Assembly (NCBI GenBank): GCA_031554215.1
Contig: JAVBKF010000097.1
Coordinates: forward strand, 1 to 10,512
DNA from: JAVBKE01 sp031554215
GTDB lineage: Bacteria > Bacillota > Bacilli > JARBTR01
Reading direction: 5' to 3'
Length of the DNA stretch: 10,512 nt
Shown: piece after piece, positions 6,644 to 10,512 of the stretch
Layout of the letters: the number at the start of each line of letters is the position of its first letter
Position numbering within the stretch: the stretch's first letter is position 1
The notes under the pieces: model-generated
Database searches by the model: none
Seen by the model: the letters and a program-made list of their open reading frames with translations, nothing else
Told to the model about the DNA's origin: nothing
Position numbers and translations under genes: made by a program

Positions 6644-6673
6644 AAAAAAGCCAAGAAACACTCGTTTCTCAGC
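6644..6673 (-). terminator. Rho-independent terminator after yneK
   Basis: On the minus strand a 10-bp stem (GCTGAGAAAC with GTTTCTTGGC, two G-U pairs) closes a GAGT loop and is followed by TTTTTT. It lies 26 bases after the DUF2621 stop and separates the thyX–yneK unit from the tetR promoter. Confidence 0.9.
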
Positions 6674-6699
6674 AAATCTTGTATGGAAATCAATGACCA

Positions 6700-7125
6700 T
6701 TAAAAGAATTGTAGATAGCTATTCACATCAAAATTCTTCTCACGCAGTTTCCTCTTCAAAAACTGATGATCACGCTTCGGTGTTGCTAAAATATACCCAC
6801 GAATGAGCAACTCTTCCGAAATAACAGAAGCCTTTTCACTCAGAGCCAGTTCACCAATTTTCCCAGCAATCTTCATTCTCGCCACATCGCGAAACAATTC
6901 TGGCACTGGGCTAATCAGTTCCTCTAATAAATCTTTTTCTGCCTGCATCCAAAGATGCCTTGTCTGATCGACATGATCAACCTCAATTTCAAAGTCTGAC
7001 TTGCCCCCATGCTTCGGTAATCTTTTTAAAAACTTCCGAAACATAAAAAAACCGCCAATCGCCATGAACCCTATCATAAATAGGCCCCAGGCAATCACAA
7101 ACAAAGTCATCCATCCATGAATCAA
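6700..7125 (-). CDS. yneK: DUF2621 membrane-anchored protein YneK
   Basis: Homologue of B. subtilis YneK, function unknown. The protein has 141 residues. One N-terminal transmembrane segment at about 6-28 (LFVIAWGLFMIGFMAIGGFFMF) is followed by a basic stretch RKFLKRLPK and a cytosolic domain. That domain has TRHLWMQAEKDLLEELISPVPELFRDVAR (55-83) and LLIRGYILATPKRDHQFL (106-123), both highly characteristic of the family. The segment PVPELFRDVARMKIAGKIGE faintly resembles the small PCP_red-type helical domain, a weak impression only. The start is TTG at 7125, with AAGGTG six bases upstream overlapping the thyX stop; the ATG at codon 6 is a poorer choice. The gap to thyX is 12 bases, so the two are cotranscribed, and a terminator follows. 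In B. subtilis yneK neighbours the ccd genes; here thyX and a small unit intervene. Confidence 0.88.
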   Translation of the reverse strand: MIHGWMTLFVIAWGLFMIGFMAIGGFFMFRKFLKRLPKHGGKSDFEIEVDHVDQTRHLWMQAEKDLLEELISPVPELFRDVARMKIAGKIGELALSEKASVISEELLIRGYILATPKRDHQFLKRKLREKNFDVNSYLQFF

Positions 7126-7137
7126 TGGCTACACCTT

Positions 7138-8160
7138 CTATCGAATTAATATCTGATTTTGAGTAAACAATTGTTTGATACTCCGGACATCTGCCGCTGC
7201 TTCATTTTGCGCATGACTAGAATCTCTTAAATTAAATAGATGCTGCCATTGTTTCAGCGGGCGACATTGAATAATATGTGTTGCAATCGCATTTGGTAGA
7301 ATCGAACGCGCCACCTCTTTCGCACGCGCTTGGTGCACACCGAGATCAGCCAGTTCCTCAAGCAATTGATTATACTGCTCATTCGCCTGTGCAAACAGCG
7401 AGGCAACCTTACGGCTAACAGGCGCAAGTGGCTCGCCGATTGCCATAGTGCTTTCAAACCCAATTAGCTCACGAAATTGCGCATTGCCGCGGTTCACATA
7501 TCGCTGGCTAAGTTCAGTCCCGCCCGTCATGTCACCATGACGCCATAATTGCAGTCCTGTGCTACGATCAGTCATATAATTAATTGTGATGGTCGCATGA
7601 ACAGACAGTTCTTCTTCACTCAGTCCTCGTTTTTTCAAAAGTGTGTAATCTTCTGATAGTAAGACTGGTGCATAGAAATTAGGTTCCGGCAATAACGTAT
7701 AACAGTTTTGTTTGGATGGCACCACTGTATCACGATCATAGAACCAACTCAAATCTGGTGCCTCATCAACTAATTCTTTCAGCGCATCAAATAACGGAAT
7801 AAGGCTACCTGCATCCACTGCATTTTTGACATCGAGAAAGCTAAGCATATTCATGGAAAGAATCACTTTGTACTGTGAATCATGATGAGCTGGCGGTATC
7901 GTCCAGCGGATAAAATTATTAATCTCTTTCATTTTGAGCAGTCCAAGCATCGCCTCCTCATCAAAAACGGATATGCCAAAAACGATGTTTCCTACTGAAG
8001 CAACAGAAAGATGGCCTTTGCTCATAATGCTGCGAATGAAACTGTGAGATGTATCACTGACCTTTCCAAATGATTGATAGCACTGTCTAGCAACCATTTC
8101 GACAAGCTTCGGATAGTCCTCTGTATAGTAAAGTAACGTATTAGTTTGCGGTTTCATCAT
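7138..8160 (-). CDS. thyX: Flavin-dependent thymidylate synthase (ThyX family, long divergent form)
   Basis: ThyX methylates dUMP to dTMP using methylene-tetrahydrofolate and reduced FAD. Family features in order: LVEMVARQCYQSFGK (19-33), FIRSIMSKGHLSVAS (41-55), LQLWRHGDMTGG then LSQRYV (204-222, the ThyX motif), VARSILPNAIATHII (283-297) and QWQHLFNLRDSSHAQNEA (304-321, the C-terminal R…HA site). It departs from the family in two ways. The canonical RHR is RHG with one extra residue before the LSQRYV part, and about 115 residues are inserted between the GHLS region and the RHG motif, giving 340 residues against roughly 220-250. The start at 8160 is chosen because AAAGGG lies eight bases upstream; an ATG at 8178 has no ribosome site. 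The gene is cotranscribed with yneK. Catalytic competence is uncertain, and it may be a variant with an altered role. Confidence 0.85.
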   Translation of the reverse strand: MMKPQTNTLLYYTEDYPKLVEMVARQCYQSFGKVSDTSHSFIRSIMSKGHLSVASVGNIVFGISVFDEEAMLGLLKMKEINNFIRWTIPPAHHDSQYKVILSMNMLSFLDVKNAVDAGSLIPLFDALKELVDEAPDLSWFYDRDTVVPSKQNCYTLLPEPNFYAPVLLSEDYTLLKKRGLSEEELSVHATITINYMTDRSTGLQLWRHGDMTGGTELSQRYVNRGNAQFRELIGFESTMAIGEPLAPVSRKVASLFAQANEQYNQLLEELADLGVHQARAKEVARSILPNAIATHIIQCRPLKQWQHLFNLRDSSHAQNEAAADVRSIKQLFTQNQILIR

Positions 8161-8232
8161 TGTTCCTACCCTTTGCATTGGATTTTAATTCATTCTATTA
8201 TACCTTAAATTGCATGTAGATTGTATAAATGC

Positions 8233-8261
8233 ATCATTATTTCTTACGGGAAAAACGTCAA
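8233..8261 (-). promoter_or_regulatory. Candidate thyX promoter
   Basis: On the minus strand TTGACG (8261-8256), a 17-base spacer, and AATGAT (8238-8233). A second -10-like TATAAT stands closer to the gene at 8202-8197, but without a recognisable -35 box. Which is used cannot be told from sequence. Confidence 0.4.
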
Positions 8262-8345
8262 AATATCCCTTCAGCTAAGCGCCCATCATGCTCCTTAAGT
8301 CACCGCCTATCGTTCATGTCGAATCGTCTGGAAATCTCTTTCAGT

Positions 8346-8375
8346 CAAAAAAACCACCATTCTCATGGCAGTTTT
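8346..8375 (-). terminator. Rho-independent terminator upstream of thyX
   Basis: On the minus strand AAAACTGCCAT and ATGGTGGTTTT pair over 11 bp (two G-U pairs) around a GAGA loop, and the T-run continues to seven bases. It lies after the ccdC terminator, so it must serve transcription starting within 8376-8732 or read-through. Confidence 0.75.
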
Positions 8376-8401
8376 CTCATCATTCATTTCCTATTTGTCA
8401 A

Positions 8402-8464
8402 CTAACGTTGCTTCACAAAATGAGCAACTGCAAACCAAGTAAAGAGTATGATCATCGTCATCAT
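8402..8464 (-). CDS. Possible 20-residue hydrophobic microprotein
   Basis: MMTMIILFTWFAVAHFVKQR: a single short hydrophobic stretch with a basic end, like a minimal membrane peptide. A weak purine-rich GGAAGAGAG precedes the ATG, and the terminator at 8346-8375 follows 27 bases after the stop. Its length makes chance occurrence quite possible, and no family is recognised. Confidence 0.25.
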   Translation of the reverse strand: MMTMIILFTWFAVAHFVKQR

Positions 8465-8639
8465 CCACTCTCTTCCGAATGTTATCGAAACAAAATTGAA
8501 CAAAGGAACAAGTCATTTTTTCCAACTATCAAGCCATTATCGGCATGGCCTATTTAAGCGCCAACACAGCGCGCCATCGTTTATCGAACACGCTAGGCAC
8601 CCGGGCGAACTGGTTTCCCTCTTGTACCTTAAGCTCCAT

Positions 8640-8702
8640 TTAGCCATGTATGATAATTTCACCATTTGCAGCAACCATTGTACGCTTGGTTTCTTTCACC
8701 AT
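8640..8702 (-). CDS. Possible 20-residue microprotein after ccdC
   Basis: An ORF beginning MVKETKRTMVAANGE and ending IIIHG. AAAGGG lies seven bases before the ATG, and a TATATATAAA stretch upstream could be part of a promoter. Its TAA stop is followed in the same frame by an ATG that opens a 29-residue frame (8639-8550). It may be a leader peptide, a remnant of a longer interrupted gene, or chance. Confidence 0.25.
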   Translation of the reverse strand: MVKETKRTMVAANGEIIIHG

Positions 8703-8732
8703 ACACCTTCCCTTTATATATATGTACACAAA

Positions 8733-8761
8733 CAAAAAATGGACAACACTGAATGCCCATT
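8733..8761 (-). terminator. Rho-independent terminator after ccdC
   Basis: On the minus strand AATGGGCA pairs with TGTCCATT (8 bp, one G-U) around an 8-base loop, followed by TTTTG. It lies 55 bases after the ccdC stop. Confidence 0.65.
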
Positions 8762-8816
8762 TCCCATCTCCTATTGTCGTTTTATACACCGAGGCCTGCC
8801 CCATCTAAGTCCGATT

Positions 8817-9320
8817 TCACCCAACAGCAGACTCCCTTGCATCAAGTTCTGCGCGTATTTTTCGGTAATTTAGGTACATTCCTACACGCCAAGGAAGAAT
8901 CATACTGAAGGCAAGTAAAAAGAAGGCACCACTCATTTGTGCTGGTTCAATATCAAACGTATCTGTCAGAACAAGCTTCGCAATAAAACGAACGGCAATC
9001 AAACCCAAAAGGACCACAATAAATAGTTTCGATCGTTGAAGATAAATCTGTCCGCCCCGCACTTCAAACTTTGATGTTTTAATCAGTAATATCGAAAATA
9101 ACATACCAGAAATAATCGCAAAAATAATCTCAATGCCCGTCGGTCTAAACATCGGCACAATATACATCGACGCACCCGTAGCCATGAACAGTGGCGGCAA
9201 AATCAGCTTCCTCGTCTCCACTGGCTTACTTGAATTCTTCAGCCGAATATAGTTTATCATCGTATACATAATGATCGGTACAATAATCGAAAAAAGTATC
9301 ACAATCGTTTTATTATCCAT
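8817..9320 (-). CDS. ccdC: Cytochrome c biogenesis-associated membrane protein CcdC
   Basis: Homologue of B. subtilis CcdC (YneJ), encoded with CcdA but, in B. subtilis, not essential for cytochrome c synthesis. The protein has 167 residues with five hydrophobic segments at about 6-24, 40-57, 62-82, 97-118 and 130-148. PPLFMATGASMYIVPMFRP (42-60) and the FEVRGGQIYLQRSKLF loop (85-100) are characteristic. AAGGA lies seven bases before the ATG at 9320. The gap to ccdA is about 47 bases, and the response-regulator-like ccdB that lies between them in B. subtilis is absent. A terminator follows. It is not a transporter family member I can recognise otherwise, so the role is inferred from context. 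Confidence 0.88.
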   Translation of the reverse strand: MDNKTIVILFSIIVPIIMYTMINYIRLKNSSKPVETRKLILPPLFMATGASMYIVPMFRPTGIEIIFAIISGMLFSILLIKTSKFEVRGGQIYLQRSKLFIVVLLGLIAVRFIAKLVLTDTFDIEPAQMSGAFFLLAFSMILPWRVGMYLNYRKIRAELDARESAVG

Positions 9321-9367
9321 TTACAAATCCTTCTTACTGTCGCTTATTTGAACGTACAATCAAAATA

Positions 9368-10072
9368 TCAATACAGGGAACTCGGAACAAATTTCGCAAA
9401 GAAACCAGTGAGTGCTGGTAGCCAGTCTAGTAACAAAATAAATCCCATTAAAATCATCATCCATCCGCCTATTTTAGCCACTTTAGCTGCATTCTTTTGG
9501 AGCCAGTTCATTCGCCCGATAAAGAAGGAAAGCACAATAAACGGAATAGCAAATCCAAGTATATAACAAATCATATAGAACATGCCTGATCCAGGATTGG
9601 TCGCGGCTAAGGTCATCACATATCCTAATGTTGGCCCCATACACGGGGTCCAACCAGCAGAAAACGCAAGCCCAATTAAAACGCTTCCTGCATAGCCACT
9701 GGGTCGATTTTGAAACTCAAACCGGCGGTTTTGCATAAGCATTTTCGGCTGTATCATCCCTGAGACGATCATCCCAAACAAAATCATCAAGATAGCGCCA
9801 ATCATCCTAATTGACTCTTTGTATTGCAAGAAAAACTGACCCAAAAAGGAAGAAGTGAATCCTAAAGCGATATAAATGATGGAAAAGCCAACGAGAAAGC
9901 AAATCGTATGCAGGAAAGCACGTTTTTGCAAAATCCCCTTATCTTCTTTGAGCTCGCTGACTGAAACACCAGTCACATAAGATAAAAAGGCGGGATAAAC
10001 AGGTAATACACACGGGGACATGAAACTGAACACACCCGCACCAAAAGCCGTCAATATACTAATATCTGTCAT
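9368..10072 (-). CDS. ccdA: Cytochrome c biogenesis protein CcdA (thiol–disulfide transporter)
   Basis: A membrane protein of the DsbD/CcdA family that passes reducing equivalents from cytoplasmic thioredoxin across the membrane, for haem-binding cysteines of apocytochrome c and, in sporulators, spore cortex synthesis. It has 234 residues with six hydrophobic segments. The two redox cysteines lie in FMSPCVLPVYPAFLSYVTG (C21) and SAGWTPCMGPTLG (C144), the hallmark pair of the family. The ATG at 10072 (MTDISIL) is preferred, with GGGG six bases upstream; an in-frame TTG at 10084 would add four residues. It is cotranscribed with ccdC. A transposon-like element ends about 100 bases upstream. Confidence 0.93.
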   Translation of the reverse strand: MTDISILTAFGAGVFSFMSPCVLPVYPAFLSYVTGVSVSELKEDKGILQKRAFLHTICFLVGFSIIYIALGFTSSFLGQFFLQYKESIRMIGAILMILFGMIVSGMIQPKMLMQNRRFEFQNRPSGYAGSVLIGLAFSAGWTPCMGPTLGYVMTLAATNPGSGMFYMICYILGFAIPFIVLSFFIGRMNWLQKNAAKVAKIGGWMMILMGFILLLDWLPALTGFFAKFVPSSLY

Positions 10073-10174
10073 CGCCCACCCCAAATCTACTTCATTCTTT
10101 ATTACTATCTATTGAGATCTACCAATCGAATCTACTGGCTTAATAGAATGGGAATCATAATCTGTTCTTTCTAG

Positions 10175-10483
10175 AGTGTGTCTGAAAAAGCTTTATGAAT
10201 AATTTTCCGCTGTACTTTGCCCTAAAAAAGTCTTAGCAGTACGTTGTTGCTAAGCTTCGCTAGAGCGATGTGCTGCCCCTTCTGTTCGCTAAAAGGGAGA
10301 TTTAGAACGCAAGCGGCAACTATTTACGGGTATTTGTGATTTTTCCCGCCATACACTAATCTGCATCGCAGATTAGCAAGTAGCGTTATGTCAAAACAGT
10401 CTGAAATGATCGTGAAGCAACTGTTGATGGTAATCGAAAAATTCGCGGGCATTACCCTTTCATAAATCTTTTTCAGACATCCC
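10175..10483. mobile_element. MITE-like non-autonomous element, 309 bp, 25-bp terminal inverted repeats, CTAG flanks
   Basis: The ends 10175-10199 and 10459-10483 are inverted repeats matching at 21 of 25 positions; the inner core TGTCTGAAAAAG…TTTATGAA differs at one base only. Both ends are flanked by CTAG (10171-10174 and 10484-10487), consistent with a 4-bp target duplication. The interior has no transposase frame but has strong hairpins: CTAATCTGC-ATC-GCAGATTAG (10356-10376) and CTTAGCA…TGCTAAG near 10230-10253. The ends are of the GGG(n)TGTCT type seen in several Bacillales insertion sequences, perhaps IS1182-like; the parent family is not established. It could be a MITE or the deleted remnant of a full element. 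Confidence 0.75.
10356..10376. repeat. Perfect 9-bp hairpin inside the MITE-like element
   Basis: CTAATCTGC and GCAGATTAG around ATC. No T-run follows on either strand, so it is not a standard terminator. Confidence 0.7.
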
Positions 10484-10512
10484 CTAGCTCAAATAAAAAC
10501 AAATCTGTTAAC

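Larger units (their letters stand above)
8179..8816. other. 638-bp region without a recognised gene between ccdC and thyX
   Basis: It contains the ccdC terminator (8733-8761), a second minus-strand terminator (8346-8375), candidate thyX promoter boxes (8197-8261) and three tiny minus-strand ORFs. Two longer plus-strand frames cross it, but they have no homology I recognise, unusual composition, and cross terminators. 8262-8345 shows nothing clear. Confidence 0.6.
10085..10512. other. Region upstream of ccdA without genes
   Basis: 428 bp in which no ORF is credible. It is largely filled by the inverted-repeat element at 10175-10483. Between that element and ccdA, a minus-strand TATGAT (10159-10154) is a possible -10 box; the element's end supplies only a weak CAGACA at 19 bases spacing. 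10488-10512 shows nothing. Confidence 0.6.

Noticed and set aside
8288..8557. Plus-strand open frame of 89 codons
   Set aside because: It runs antisense through the terminator at 8346-8375, has no ribosome site, and resembles no family.
8448..8873. Plus-strand open frame of 141 codons overlapping the ccdC–thyX gap
   Set aside because: It crosses the ccdC terminator and the end of ccdC, has no ribosome site, has a composition rich in His, Ser and Pro, and shows no recognisable domain.
1..10512. tRNA, rRNA, CRISPR array, riboswitch or phage module
   Set aside because: No cloverleaf, regularly spaced repeats, known aptamer core or phage structural gene was seen on either strand.

Overview
The window suggests a low-to-medium GC, endospore-forming member of the Bacillales. 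The best guess is a Sporosarcina-like Planococcaceae/Caryophanaceae; this is inferred from gene content and order and not proven. The evidence is the block nudF–spoIIM–fur–yqzK–xerD, which follows the Bacillus subtilis chromosome order, together with homologues of the B. subtilis ccdA, ccdC (yneJ) and yneK genes. Every convincing gene lies on the minus strand, so transcription runs from the high-coordinate end to the low end.

Layout in transcription order: (1) A 309-bp element with near-perfect terminal inverted repeats and flanking CTAG (10175-10483) looks like a non-autonomous transposable element upstream of ccdA. (2) ccdA and ccdC (10072-8817), for cytochrome c maturation, lack the ccdB gene that separates them in B. 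subtilis, and end at a terminator (8733-8761). (3) A stretch of about 355 bp between two minus-strand terminators holds only tiny possible ORFs. (4) A long, divergent ThyX-type flavin-dependent thymidylate synthase and the yneK/DUF2621 gene form a two-gene unit (8160-6700) ending at a strong terminator (6644-6673). (5) A tightly packed five-gene unit (6448-2750) comprises a TetR regulator, an ABC ATPase, two colinear paralogous ABC-2 permeases and the Nudix hydrolase nudF. Its promoter is overlapped by two 17-bp palindromes, and it ends at a terminator (2674-2721). (6) The sporulation and housekeeping block comprises a possible 41-residue ORF, spoIIM behind a sigma-E-like promoter, fur behind a good sigma-A promoter with an AT-rich palindrome, yqzK, and xerD cut by the window edge.

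How the genes work together: the clearest local circuit is the TetR–ABC unit. The repressor gene comes first, overlaps the ATPase by ATGA, and the two operators sit on the -35 box and on the start point of the only recognisable promoter, so autorepression with induction of an exporter is the natural model. nudF follows the second permease with a one-base gap, so this usually housekeeping gene appears to be under the control of the exporter promoter. Elsewhere the genes belong to spore engulfment (SpoIIM), iron homeostasis (Fur), chromosome dimer resolution (XerD), thiol–disulfide transfer (CcdA/CcdC) and thymidylate synthesis (ThyX). No RNA gene, CRISPR array, phage module or obvious defence system is visible.
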